42,148 nt of DNA from Solidesulfovibrio sp. Its GTDB lineage: Bacteria; Desulfobacterota; Desulfovibrionia; Desulfovibrionales; Desulfovibrionaceae. Of the stretch, positions 27,193 through 35,466 are shown one piece after another. A program made the position numbers and the translations under genes. Location: NCBI RefSeq assembly GCF_029978005.1, contig NZ_JARKOZ010000091.1, positions 1 through 42,148 of the forward strand. The letters are read 5' to 3'. Every line of letters begins with the position of its first letter. Position 1 is the stretch's first letter. The notes beneath the pieces were generated by a model. That model was not told where the DNA came from, made no database searches, and worked only from the letters and a program-made list of their open reading frames with translations.

Positions 27193-27882
27193 CTAGTATT
27201 GTCTTGCGCCGAAAAGATCCGTGCCCACGCGCACGTGGGTGGCTCCTTCCATGACGGCGGCCTCGAGGTCGCCGCTCATGCCCATGGACAGCATGGGCAG
27301 CGGGTTCCCCAGGCGCACGGCCAGGGCGTCGCGCAGTTCCCGCAGCCGGGAAAAGGCCGGGCGCGCGGCCTCGGGATCGTCGAACACCGGCGGAATGGCC
27401 ATGAGCCCGGCCAGCCGCAATCGCGGCATGGCGGCCACGGCCTCGGCCAGTTCCGGCAGCCCGTCCGGCGACACGCCGGATTTCTGCGTTTCGCCGGCCA
27501 GGTTGACCTGCAGGCACACGGTCTGGGTCAGGCCGGCGTCGCCGTTTCGCTTTTGCAATACCTGGGCCAGATCCACATTGTCCAGGGTATGGATGCAATC
27601 GAAGCGTCCCACGGCGAACCGGGCCTTGTTGCGCTGGAGGTGGCCGATGAAATGCCAGGAAAGCCCGGGCGGCGCGGCCTCCATCTTGGGCAGGGCCTCC
27701 TGGATGTAGGATTCGCCGAAAATCCGCTGGCCGCAGGCGGCCAGGGCCGCCACCTCGGCCGCGTCGTGCAGCTTGGAGACCGCGACCAGCGTCACTTCCC
27801 CCGGGTCGCGCCCGCAGGCGGCGCAGGCCGCCGCGATGCGCGCGCGCACCCGGTCGAGCCGGTCTTTGGCAGGCGTGTCCAC
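27193..27882 (-). CDS. yggS: Pyridoxal phosphate homeostasis protein, YggS/PLPBP family
   Basis: A 229-residue single-domain fold-type III PLP protein. The PLP lysine is Lys37 in LVAVSKLHD; the family's FGENY is FGESY here, WHFIGHLQRNK is intact and the C-terminal MGMSGDLEAAV plus VRVGTDLFGARQY close the phosphate site. It buffers PLP and affects amino-acid metabolism. Translation starts at a GTG. Its place between era and the flagellar genes is noteworthy but likely operon convenience. Confidence 0.94.
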   Translation of the reverse strand: MDTPAKDRLDRVRARIAAACAACGRDPGEVTLVAVSKLHDAAEVAALAACGQRIFGESYIQEALPKMEAAPPGLSWHFIGHLQRNKARFAVGRFDCIHTLDNVDLAQVLQKRNGDAGLTQTVCLQVNLAGETQKSGVSPDGLPELAEAVAAMPRLRLAGLMAIPPVFDDPEAARPAFSRLRELRDALAVRLGNPLPMLSMGMSGDLEAAVMEGATHVRVGTDLFGARQY

Positions 27883-27910
27883 GAACCTTCTTCCTTTCGG
27901 GCCGGGCCGG

Positions 27911-28828
27911 TCATTGGCCGAGCCCGAGCTCCCGCAGCAGGGCCCTGTCGTCGGTCCAGTCCGGCTTGACCTTGACCCACAGTTCCAGAAAGACCTTGGA
28001 CCCGAGCATCTCCTCGATCTCGATCCGGGCCTTCTGGCCGATGTCCTTTATGCGCTCGCCGCCCTTGCCGATGACCATGGGCTTGTGGCTCTCGCGGGCG
28101 ACCAGGATGGAACACTGGATTTTCGTCAGTCCCGGCCGGGACTTCTCGTCCCAGTTCTCCACGGTCACGGCCGTGGAGTAGGGCAGCTCCTCGCCGAGGG
28201 CCAAAAAGAGCTTCTCGCGCACGATCTCCCCGGCCAGAAAGCGCACCGGCGCGGTGGAGACCTCGTCCGGGTCGAACTGGTGCGGCCCCTCGGGCAGACG
28301 GGCGGTCAGGGCGGCCAACAATTCTTCGACGCCCTTGCCTGTCAAGGCGCTGACAGGGAAGAGCTCGGCCCCGGGCAGGGCCTCGCCCACGGCGGCCAGC
28401 ACCGGCAGGAGCCTGGCCTTTTCCTTGATGAGGTCGCACTTGTTGAGCGCCGCCGCCACCGGGACGCCCCCGGCGGACACGGCCTTGGCGATGGGGCGCA
28501 ACTCCGGGACGATCCCCTCGGGCCGGCGCACGAACTGGGCCGCGTCGAGCAGCACCAGCACGAGGTCGGCCTGGGCCAGGGCGGCGTAGGCGCTGCGCAA
28601 TAAAAGCGGCGCGATGCCGCGTTTCTGACGGTGCAGGCCCGGGGTGTCCAGGAACACGATCTGGGCGTCGCCTTCGGTCAGGATGCCGCTGATGCTGTTG
28701 CGCGTGGTCTGCGGCTTGGGGGAAACGATGGAAACCTTCTGGCCGATCAGGCGGTTGAGCAGTGTGGACTTGCCGGCGTTGGTGGGGCCGAGCATGACCA
28801 CGCGGCCGAAACGTTGGACGTGCTCCAA
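27911..28828 (-). CDS. era: GTPase Era
   Basis: The 305-residue GTPase assists 30S ribosome maturation. It has G1 GPTNAGKS (14-21; most Era proteins have GRPNVGKS), the switch region PKPQTTRN, G3 DTPGL, G4 NKCD and a C-terminal KH domain with VIGKGGERIKDIGQKAR that binds 16S rRNA. The start is a TTG with GGAG six bases upstream. It heads the leftward string with yggS and the flagellar genes and is divergent from topA. Confidence 0.96.
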   Translation of the reverse strand: MEHVQRFGRVVMLGPTNAGKSTLLNRLIGQKVSIVSPKPQTTRNSISGILTEGDAQIVFLDTPGLHRQKRGIAPLLLRSAYAALAQADLVLVLLDAAQFVRRPEGIVPELRPIAKAVSAGGVPVAAALNKCDLIKEKARLLPVLAAVGEALPGAELFPVSALTGKGVEELLAALTARLPEGPHQFDPDEVSTAPVRFLAGEIVREKLFLALGEELPYSTAVTVENWDEKSRPGLTKIQCSILVARESHKPMVIGKGGERIKDIGQKARIEIEEMLGSKVFLELWVKVKPDWTDDRALLRELGLGQ

Positions 28829-28841
28829 GGGCGTCTCCGGT

Positions 28842-28870
28842 GCGGCCGGCGGGGCGGCCGCGTTTTTATT
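28842..28870 (+). terminator. Orphan rightward intrinsic terminator between era and topA
   Basis: GCGGCC (28842-28847) and GGCCGC (28856-28861) form a stem with an eight-base loop, followed by a T-rich tail (28863-28870). The geometry is good, but no rightward gene lies upstream. It may stop antisense transcription through the era operon. In the leftward era mRNA it would be part of the leader. Confidence 0.45.
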
Positions 28871-28936
28871 TCTTAAAAAGTCAAACGGAAAATGCGGAAA
28901 TCAAGGAGTAGCCCGGGGCCGGGCAAACGGCAACCC

Positions 28937-28965
28937 TTGCCTTGGCCCCTTGGGGTGGCTATAGC
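28937..28965 (+). promoter_or_regulatory. Candidate topA promoter
   Basis: TTGCCT (28937-28942) and TATAGC (28960-28965) are separated by 17 bases and each matches four consensus positions. The predicted start of transcription near 28972 is only about three bases before the topA ATG at 28975, and no Shine-Dalgarno is seen, so topA may be leaderless. Confidence 0.45.
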
Positions 28966-28974
28966 ACGCCTGCC

Positions 28975-31239
28975 ATGGGAAAGGACCTCATCATCGTCGA
29001 GTCGCCGGCCAAGGTCAAAACCATCAAGAAGTTCCTCGGCAACGCCTACGCCGTGGAAGCCTCGGTGGGCCACGTGCGCGATCTGCCCCAGAAAAAGCTC
29101 GGGGTGGACGAAAAGGAAGATTTCGCGCCGCAATACCAAATCATACCGGGCAAGCAGAAGGTGGTGTCCAAGCTCAAGGACGCCGCCGCTTCCGCTTCCA
29201 CCATCTATCTCGCCCCGGACCCCGACCGCGAGGGCGAGGCCATCGCCTGGCACGTGGCCGAGATTTTAAAGGACGCCCAAAAGCCCATCCACCGCATCCA
29301 GTTCAACGAGATCACGGCCAAGGCCGTGCGCGAGGCCCTGGCCCATCCCCGCGACATCAACGAGAAGCTTTTCCTGTCCCAGCAGGCCCGCCGCATCCTG
29401 GACCGGCTGGTGGGCTACAAGGTGTCGCCGATCCTGTGGCAGAAGGTCAAAAGCGGCATCTCGGCCGGCCGCGTCCAGTCCGTGGCCCTGCGCCTGGTGG
29501 TGGACCGCGAGAAGGAGCGCCGGGCCTTCGTGGCCGTGGAGTACTGGAATTTCAAGGCCCGCCTGGCCGCCGACGTCCCGCCGGAGTTCGAGGCGGAGCT
29601 GGTCAAGTTCAAGGGCAAGAAGCTCGAGATCGGCAGCGCCGAGGAAGCGGCCGCGGCCGAGGCGGCCATCGCCGGCAACCCCTTCGTGGTGGCCGAGGTG
29701 GCGGAAAAGGAACGCAAGAAGTCCCCGCCGCCGCCTTTCATCACCTCGACCCTGCAGCAGGCGGCCAACCAGCGCCTGGGGTATTCCGCCAAGCGCACCA
29801 TGGGCGCGGCCCAGAAGCTCTACGAGGGCCTGGAGCTCGGCGACCGGGGCACGGTGGCGCTTATAACCTACATGCGCACCGACTCCACCCGCATCGCCGA
29901 CGAAGCCCGCGACGCGGCCCGGGAATTCATCGTCGCTACGCTCGGCCCGGACTACTACCCGGAAAAGGCCCGGCACTTCCGCACCAAGGCCGGGGCCCAG
30001 GACGCCCACGAAGCCATCCGGCCGGTCGACGTGAACCTCACCCCGGCCGACGTCAAGGCGCTTTTGCCCAAGGACCTCTTTTCGCTTTACAAGCTCATCT
30101 GGGAACGCTTCGTGGCCTCCCAGATGCGCGAGGCCCGGTTCTGGGACACCACGGCCGACATCGCGGCCGGGCCCGGGCTGTTCCGGTCCAAGGGCCAGCG
30201 GCTCATCTTCCCCGGCTACCTCAAGGTCTACGGCCAGGAGGCCGGAGACGAGGCCAAGTCCCTGCCGCCCCTGGCCAAGGACCAGGCACTCGAGCTGCTG
30301 GAGCTCAAAAAGGAGCAGAAGTTCACCCAGCCGCCGCCGCGCTACACCGAAGCGTCGCTGGTGCGCGAGCTGGAGGAGAAGGGCATCGGCCGGCCCTCGA
30401 CCTACGCGGCCATCATTTCCACCCTGCTCGACCGCGACTACGCCAGGCTCGAGGACAAGCACTTCGTGCCCTCCGAGCTCGGCGAGACGGTGTCGGACCT
30501 GCTGGCCGAGCACTTCGTCAAGATCATGGACGTGGGCTTCACGGCCGGCATGGAAGAGGCCCTCGACGCCGTGGCCGACGGCCGGGGCGACTGGGTCGGG
30601 CTGCTCAAGGACTTCACCGGCGACTTCTACCCGACCCTGGCCAAGGCGGCCAAGGACATGGCCAAGGTCAAGGCCGGCAAGGAAACCGACGTGGCCTGCG
30701 AGCTGTGCGGCAAGCCCATGGTCATCCGCTTCGGCAAGGCCGGCGAGTTTCTGGGCTGCTCGGGCTATCCGGACTGCAAGAACACCAAGGAGTTCGACCG
30801 GGCCCCGGACGGGACGGTGGTGCCCCGGGAGCGCAAGCCCGAGGAGGCGGTCTCGGTCGGGACCTGCCCCCAGTGCGGCAAGGATCTGGCGCTCAAGAAA
30901 TCGCGCACCGGCAGCCGCTTCATCGCCTGCACCGGCTGGCCCGAGTGCAAGTTCACCAAGCCCTTCTCCACGGGCGTGGCCTGCCCGCGCGAGGGCTGCA
31001 CCGGCACGCTGGTGGAGAAAAGCTCCAAGCGCGGCAAGGTGTTCTACGCCTGCGACGCCTATCCCCAGTGCGATTTCGCCCTGTGGGACTGGCCCGTGCC
31101 CGAGCCCTGCCCGGTGTGCGGCTCCAAGGTGCTCGTGCGCAAGAAGACTCGGGCCGGCGAGGTCATCGCCTGCCCCAACCGTTCCTGCCGCTACACGCGG
31201 CCCGTGGGCGGGGCCAAGGACGAAAACGACGAAGGCTAG
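28975..31239 (+). CDS. topA: DNA topoisomerase I
   Basis: The 754-residue type IA topoisomerase relaxes negative supercoils, opposing gyrase. It has TOPRIM (IIVESPAKVKTI at 6-17, DPDREGEAIAWH at 82-93) and the catalytic Tyr299 in ITYMRTDSTRIAD. The C-terminal part (about 570-750) carries four zinc ribbons with paired cysteines: CELCG...CSGYPDC, CPQCG...CTGWPEC, CPREGC...CDAYPQC and CPVCG...CPNRSC. E. coli has three. The ATG at 28975 lacks a ribosome site; a TTG at 28942 is a less likely start. Confidence 0.97.
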   Translation: MGKDLIIVESPAKVKTIKKFLGNAYAVEASVGHVRDLPQKKLGVDEKEDFAPQYQIIPGKQKVVSKLKDAAASASTIYLAPDPDREGEAIAWHVAEILKDAQKPIHRIQFNEITAKAVREALAHPRDINEKLFLSQQARRILDRLVGYKVSPILWQKVKSGISAGRVQSVALRLVVDREKERRAFVAVEYWNFKARLAADVPPEFEAELVKFKGKKLEIGSAEEAAAAEAAIAGNPFVVAEVAEKERKKSPPPPFITSTLQQAANQRLGYSAKRTMGAAQKLYEGLELGDRGTVALITYMRTDSTRIADEARDAAREFIVATLGPDYYPEKARHFRTKAGAQDAHEAIRPVDVNLTPADVKALLPKDLFSLYKLIWERFVASQMREARFWDTTADIAAGPGLFRSKGQRLIFPGYLKVYGQEAGDEAKSLPPLAKDQALELLELKKEQKFTQPPPRYTEASLVRELEEKGIGRPSTYAAIISTLLDRDYARLEDKHFVPSELGETVSDLLAEHFVKIMDVGFTAGMEEALDAVADGRGDWVGLLKDFTGDFYPTLAKAAKDMAKVKAGKETDVACELCGKPMVIRFGKAGEFLGCSGYPDCKNTKEFDRAPDGTVVPRERKPEEAVSVGTCPQCGKDLALKKSRTGSRFIACTGWPECKFTKPFSTGVACPREGCTGTLVEKSSKRGKVFYACDAYPQCDFALWDWPVPEPCPVCGSKVLVRKKTRAGEVIACPNRSCRYTRPVGGAKDENDEG

Positions 31240-31419
31240 AAGGCTAGGGGAAACGCCTTGGGCGGCCCGGCAAAGGCCCCTCTTGGATCAGCCCCCTGGC
31301 GAATTCCGGGAAAGCGAATCGTCCGGCCGTTTCGAGGGAAAGCGATTCCTCCCGAAATGGCTTCGAGACCTTGCGCCGTCGCCCTGACTGGGGGCCGGGC
31401 CGCGGAACGGGGCGGCAGG

Positions 31420-31821
31420 TCAGTTCTGGAAGTAGGTCACCACGGCGTCGCGCGTGGCCTTGGACAGGAGCTTGAGACGCAGGAAGACGTCGGGGTGGGT
31501 CTGGAACACCCCGGCCAGGAACAAAAAGCGCGGATCGTTCATCCTGTCCGCGCCCTTGAGCCCCCCCTGCAAGGCGTTTTGCACCGTGGCCTCGAAATCG
31601 TAGCCCGCTTTCCTGAGGGTCGTGGCGTAGAGGACGCAGGAACGCTCCTCATACTCCTTGCCGGAGATGTCCTCGGGCAGGGCGCGCTTTCCTTCGTCCA
31701 CCTGCTTGAAATAATTGTACACGTTCTGCTTGTTGAAGGGCAGGCTGCGCCCCGTCTCGGCGGCCAGGGCGCTGGCGGCGGCCAGCACCAGGGCCAGGAC
31801 GAGGAAGGCGCGCCGCCTCAT
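31420..31821 (-). CDS. Small secreted protein of unknown function
   Basis: A 133-residue protein with a signal peptide (about 1-21) and a mature helical domain containing YEERSCVLYATTLRKAGYDF and DPRFLFLAGVFQTHPDV. One cysteine (near 66) remains in the mature part. The start overlaps the stop of the upstream secreted-protein gene in an ATGA, so both are translated together and may act together in the periplasm. The 180 bases between it and the convergent topA hold only a weak imperfect hairpin (31330-31357). No family recognised. Confidence 0.8.
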   Translation of the reverse strand: MRRRAFLVLALVLAAASALAAETGRSLPFNKQNVYNYFKQVDEGKRALPEDISGKEYEERSCVLYATTLRKAGYDFEATVQNALQGGLKGADRMNDPRFLFLAGVFQTHPDVFLRLKLLSKATRDAVVTYFQN

Positions 31822-32390
31822 TGCGGGGCCGTCCCGCCCGGGCCGGAGCAGGGCGCGTACAACGGCTGGTAGAAGTAGCTCAGGGTGCCGGCGTCCTTCT
31901 CCCTGGAAAATTCCATGCGGATGAGCACGTTGCCGATGGGCCAGCCCAGGTCGTCCGGGTGTTCCTCCACCTGGACCGGCTCCGTGTACTTGGCGGACAG
32001 GAACTTGCGGATGGCGTCGTAGGCCTTGCGGCCCTTGTATTCCACCATGACGGCGGCGAACTTGTCCTGGCAGAAGCCGTAGACCACGTTGCTCAGGAAG
32101 GCGTCCCCGATGCGGTAGACCACGCCTTCCACCGTGGCGTAGGCGGCCTGGCCGTCCTTTTCCACCACCGTGAGGTCGGGCACGGCGGCCATGGGCGTGC
32201 CCCACTTGGTGCCGTGGAAGGCGTTGGGTTCCTTGATGACCTTGCCCGGGACCTCGACGGTTTCGTGGGGCGTGGTCGCGGGTTCGGCCTTCTTCGCGGG
32301 CGGGTGCTTGGTCTGGGAGGTCTTGGCCGCGGCGGGGCCGCAGGCGAGCAGGCAGCACAGGGCGGCCAGGACGAGGCAGCGTGTTTTCAT
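31818..32390 (-). CDS. Secreted protein of unknown function
   Basis: A 190-residue protein with a signal peptide (about 1-22), a Lys/Pro/Thr-rich linker (23-50) and a domain starting near HGTKWGTPMAAVPDLT that runs to about 175. The opening W-G-x-x-M...P-D-L and the later alternation resemble small periplasmic domains that assess an input, but I cannot assign a family. Two mature cysteines (in GFCQDK and APCSG) could pair. It is coupled by an ATGA to the 133-residue gene. Confidence 0.8.
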   Translation of the reverse strand: MKTRCLVLAALCCLLACGPAAAKTSQTKHPPAKKAEPATTPHETVEVPGKVIKEPNAFHGTKWGTPMAAVPDLTVVEKDGQAAYATVEGVVYRIGDAFLSNVVYGFCQDKFAAVMVEYKGRKAYDAIRKFLSAKYTEPVQVEEHPDDLGWPIGNVLIRMEFSREKDAGTLSYFYQPLYAPCSGPGGTAPQ

Positions 32391-32413
32391 GGGCGGATTG
32401 GATTGGGGGTGTT

Positions 32414-32611
32414 TCAGGCCGAGGCGGAAAGGATCATGCCCCGCAGGGTCACGGCCATGATGTCGCTTTGCACGCTGCGTCCGCTGGACAGGAAATGGGC
32501 CAACTCCGCGCGCCGCCGGTCGCCGGCCAGGGACATGTATTCGAGGATCATGTTGTTGATCGCGGACCCCGTCAGCGGGGTGATGATCATACCTTCATTG
32601 GACGAGGACAT
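32414..32611 (-). CDS. Small 65-residue protein of unknown function
   Basis: The product begins MSSSNEGMIITPLTGSAINN and has a helical middle (MILEYMSLAGDRRRAELAHF) and a C-terminal helix. There is no signal peptide or membrane segment. GGGAG lies nine bases before the ATG. It lies between the HDOD gene upstream (72 bases) and the secreted pair downstream, all leftward. Base composition and ribosome site support a real gene; no family is recognised. Confidence 0.65.
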   Translation of the reverse strand: MSSSNEGMIITPLTGSAINNMILEYMSLAGDRRRAELAHFLSSGRSVQSDIMAVTLRGMILSASA

Positions 32612-32682
32612 GGCGCGTCGCTCCCTTTTTCCCTCTAGTATATCCCCGCCGTGGGATTGGCAAGGGAGGCAGGCGGCGACGT

Positions 32683-33684
32683 TCATGGCGCGACCAGGGC
32701 GGTCATGGCGGCCAGGCCGTCTGTCAGGATTTCCCAGAAGGCTTCCGGCTCCGCTTCGACCAGGTTGAAAAGGGGCAGCACGCGCTCGTCCAGGCGGGGA
32801 AAGCCGCCTGTCGGCAGGACGCGCACGCCCAGGGCGTTGGCCATGAAGTCCGCGGCGTGGACCGCCGCGGCGATGGGATTTTCCGGGCAAAGCCCCGGGT
32901 CGTGGTGGGCGGCCACGGCCTGGCACAGGGTGTCGGGCAGCCGCCACTTCACGGCGATGCGGCCGCCAAGCGCCGCGTGGTCGAAGCCGAGCTCCAGGCG
33001 CTCGGCCGCGTCCATGGACAGCTTGCGGCCCAGCGTGCGGCCAAGCGCCGCCCCGGACAGGCCCGGTTCGGCCACGGCCAGCATGAGCCGGCCCATGTCG
33101 TGGAGCAGGCCGGCCACGAAATAGCGTTCGCCGCCGCGCTCGCCCACGCGTTCGGCCAGGGCCCTGGCCAGCAGGCCCACGGCCACGGCGTGCCGCCAGA
33201 AATCGTCCATGGACAGGAGTTCCGGCTTGGGCGTCTTGTCGAAGGCCCGGGCCAGCATGGAGCTGGCGGCCATGGTCTCGATCTCCCCGAGCCCGATGAC
33301 GGCCACGGCCCGGGTGACGGTCTCCACCCGGGCCGACGGGCTGAAAAGGGGGCTGTTGGCCAGACGCAGGACATAGGCGGCCAGGGCCGGGTCCCGGGAG
33401 ATGACCGCGGCCACGTCCGCGTCGCTGCTCATCGGGTTTTGCGTGACGCGCCGCAGGGCCAGGTAGGCCTCGGGCAGGGGCGGCGGAGTGATGTCCGCCA
33501 GGGAAACCGGCGCGGCGAAGAACTGGTCCTCCTCGGCCGGATGCAGGGGAGCGCGGACCGCCATCCCGGGCTGGCGGGGTTCGCCGAAGGCCAGAAACCG
33601 GGCGGCGAAGGCGACGCCCGGCGAAGCCTCGCCGGCGGCCCCCGTGTTGCCTTTGTTCGTGGGCGGAGGCGGGATGACGGACAT
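32683..33684 (-). CDS. HDOD-domain signalling protein
   Basis: A 333-residue protein with an N-terminal Pro/Ala-rich segment (about 1-65) and an HDOD domain (about 68-275) that includes ISRDPALAAYVLRLANS, the FWRHA helix and the partly preserved HD motif LLHDMGRL. HDOD proteins are non-catalytic relatives of HD-GYP phosphodiesterases and often act in chemotaxis or c-di-GMP circuits. I choose ATG 33684 because GGGAG lies 11 bases upstream; ATG 33720 would add 12 residues and has only a weak site. Confidence 0.85.
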   Translation of the reverse strand: MSVIPPPPTNKGNTGAAGEASPGVAFAARFLAFGEPRQPGMAVRAPLHPAEEDQFFAAPVSLADITPPPLPEAYLALRRVTQNPMSSDADVAAVISRDPALAAYVLRLANSPLFSPSARVETVTRAVAVIGLGEIETMAASSMLARAFDKTPKPELLSMDDFWRHAVAVGLLARALAERVGERGGERYFVAGLLHDMGRLMLAVAEPGLSGAALGRTLGRKLSMDAAERLELGFDHAALGGRIAVKWRLPDTLCQAVAAHHDPGLCPENPIAAAVHAADFMANALGVRVLPTGGFPRLDERVLPLFNLVEAEPEAFWEILTDGLAAMTALVAP

Positions 33685-33781
33685 GGCGCGGCATGCTCCC
33701 TGGGTAACGACTTTTTCCATGCCTAGCCCATTTCGCCGTGACCGGCAAGAAGCGGAGAAGCTATGGATTCCATCGGATTCC

Positions 33782-33809
33782 TTGACATTCCGTGCGCGCC
33801 GGATAAAGA
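33782..33809 (+). promoter_or_regulatory. Candidate promoter of the CBS-domain gene
   Basis: A perfect TTGACA (33782-33787) is followed after 16 bases by TAAAGA (33804-33809), a weak -10. It lies 30 bases before the CBS gene in the 155-base divergent gap with the HDOD gene. Confidence 0.4.
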
Positions 33810-33839
33810 AACGTTACACGCGACAATTCGGGAACGCCC

Positions 33840-34607
33840 ATGTTCAAGCAAAGGGTCGGCGAACTGGCCGCAAGGCCCCACATCGTCGCCGCGGACGCCA
33901 CGGTGACCCAGGCCGCCGTCATGATGGCCCGCGAGGGCATCAGTTGCCTGGCGGCGGTGCGCGGGGCCAGGGTGGTGGGGTTCCTGACGGAGTCGGCCCT
34001 TGTCCGCCACCTCGGCGTGGACCTCGATCCCGACACTGGCATCCAGGATCTCCTCGTGCGCCCCTCGGGGGGCGTTTCCCGGGACATGACCGTGCAGGAG
34101 GCGGTCCGGATCATGCTGGACCGGCGCGAACGCCACCTGCCCGTGATGGACCACGGCGGCTCCATGCTCGGGCTGGTCACGGAAAAGGAGCTGGTGGACG
34201 CCCTGGCCGTGGATTTCATGGTGGAAAGCGCCATGTGCAGCGACATCATGCGCGCCGCCCCCCTGACCCTCGCGCCCGAGCGCCCGGTGCGCGACGCCCT
34301 GGACCTCATGCGGTCCAAGGGCGGAAGCTGCGTCCTGGCCGTGGCCGAGGGCCGGCCCGTGGGCATCTTCAGCGAGCGCGACGCCACCTCCAAGATCATG
34401 GGCCGGCCCGAACGCCTGGACGAGCCGCTGTCCGCGCACATGAACGCGCCCGTCATCAGCGTGCCCAAGGAGGGCATGGTCTACAAGGTGATCCTGTTCA
34501 TGCGCCAGAAGGGCGTGCGCCGGGTGGCCGTGGTGGCCAGGGACGGCTCCCTGGCCGGCCTGCTCTCCCAGCACGACATCCTGACCTACGCCCGCCGCAT
34601 GGGCTAA
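33840..34607 (+). CDS. Protein of four CBS domains
   Basis: The whole 255-residue protein consists of two Bateman modules (about 1-125 and 128-255), each with two CBS repeats. Recognisable repeats include VTQAAVMMAREGISCLAAV, VQEAVRIMLDRRERHLPVM, VRDALDLMRSKGGSCVLAV and VYKVILFMRQKGVRRVAVV. CBS pairs usually bind adenosine nucleotides (ATP, AMP, SAM). There is no attached enzyme domain, so it is probably a stand-alone energy or SAM sensor with an unknown partner. GGGAA lies six bases before the ATG. Confidence 0.93.
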   Translation: MFKQRVGELAARPHIVAADATVTQAAVMMAREGISCLAAVRGARVVGFLTESALVRHLGVDLDPDTGIQDLLVRPSGGVSRDMTVQEAVRIMLDRRERHLPVMDHGGSMLGLVTEKELVDALAVDFMVESAMCSDIMRAAPLTLAPERPVRDALDLMRSKGGSCVLAVAEGRPVGIFSERDATSKIMGRPERLDEPLSAHMNAPVISVPKEGMVYKVILFMRQKGVRRVAVVARDGSLAGLLSQHDILTYARRMG

Positions 34608-34676
34608 GCCCGGACAGGCGCGGCCCGTTCCCCAATCGACCCGAAGGACGTTTCCTCAACCAGCGCGCCGGGGTTT

Positions 34677-35249
34677 TCAGGACTCCGACAAGACGGCATC
34701 GGCCGGGACCACCCGGGCGTAGACCGCGGCCAGGGCGGCCAGGAAGGCGGCCTGGACGTCGTCGGCGGCCACGGTCCTGCCCTCGAAGATCAGCTCCCGC
34801 GTGGCGCAGGCGTCGGCCGCCACCGTGACCGCGTAGCCCAGGTCGAAGGCCGCCCGCACCGTGGCATCCAGGCACATGTGGGTCATCATCCCGCACACCA
34901 CGAGCCGTTTGGCGCCCCGGGCCGCGAGCAGCGCGCCGAGCGCCGTGTCGCGGAAGCTGTTGGGAAAGGCCTTGACCACCACGGCCTCGCCGGGCAGGGG
35001 CGCGACGCAGGTCGCGATGTCCGCGCCGGGCGTGCCGGGCAGAAAAAACGTCGCGCCCGGGCGCGTCGATTCGTGACGCACGTGCACGATCCCGGCCCCG
35101 GCCCGGCGGAAACGCTCCAGCACCAGGGCGGCCCTGCCGCCGGCCGCGGTCGCGCCGCAAAGCTCCATGGCCCCGCCGGGGAAATAGTCGTTCTGGATGT
35201 CCACCAAAAGCAGCACGGTCTCGGCCAAAGCGGCATGATCCGCGTCCAT
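34677..35249 (-). CDS. Isochorismatase-family cysteine hydrolase
   Basis: A 190-residue alpha/beta hydrolase with the triad Asp17 (LLVDIQNDYFPGG), Lys93 (VVVKAFPNSF) and Cys126 (GMMTHMCLDATVRAAFDLGY) intact. Such enzymes cleave amides such as nicotinamide, N-carbamoylsarcosine or related compounds. The substrate cannot be told, but nothing nearby suggests siderophore synthesis. GGAGG lies five bases before the ATG. It is divergent from the Rrf2 gene, and the regulator might control it. Confidence 0.9.
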   Translation of the reverse strand: MDADHAALAETVLLLVDIQNDYFPGGAMELCGATAAGGRAALVLERFRRAGAGIVHVRHESTRPGATFFLPGTPGADIATCVAPLPGEAVVVKAFPNSFRDTALGALLAARGAKRLVVCGMMTHMCLDATVRAAFDLGYAVTVAADACATRELIFEGRTVAADDVQAAFLAALAAVYARVVPADAVLSES

Positions 35250-35300
35250 TTAGCCCTCCGTGGTCCCGGATCGGCGCTGTCCGGTCTTTTTTTCACATTC

Positions 35301-35331
35301 TTGACGCCAAGTCGGCCTTTTTGGCAATAAT
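35301..35331 (+). promoter_or_regulatory. Candidate promoter and operator upstream of the Rrf2 gene
   Basis: TTGACG (35301-35306) is followed by A/T-rich sequence near 35326-35331 (AATAAT, 19 bases away, long for a promoter). Overlapping it, GCCAA (35306-35310) and TTGGC (35321-35325) form an inverted repeat. Rrf2 regulators often repress themselves from such sites. The 217-base divergent gap shows no other structure. Confidence 0.35.
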
Positions 35332-35466
35332 CAGCACTGAACCGATCAGATTGCTCCCTGTACCGCGTCGCGCGGGGGCCGGCAACGTCGCCGGCCGTGG
35401 TCCCGCGTCCAGGCGGCGCGGTTTTCACCCGGCCGACGAGCCGGCGTCGTTTCAAGGAGGCAGGCC

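Noticed and set aside
31232-31247. Tandem AAGGCTAG at the topA stop
   Set aside because: A two-copy eight-base repeat is trivial; it only duplicates the stop-codon region.
31330-31357. Hairpin after topA as a terminator
   Set aside because: The stem is bulged, and no T-run follows.
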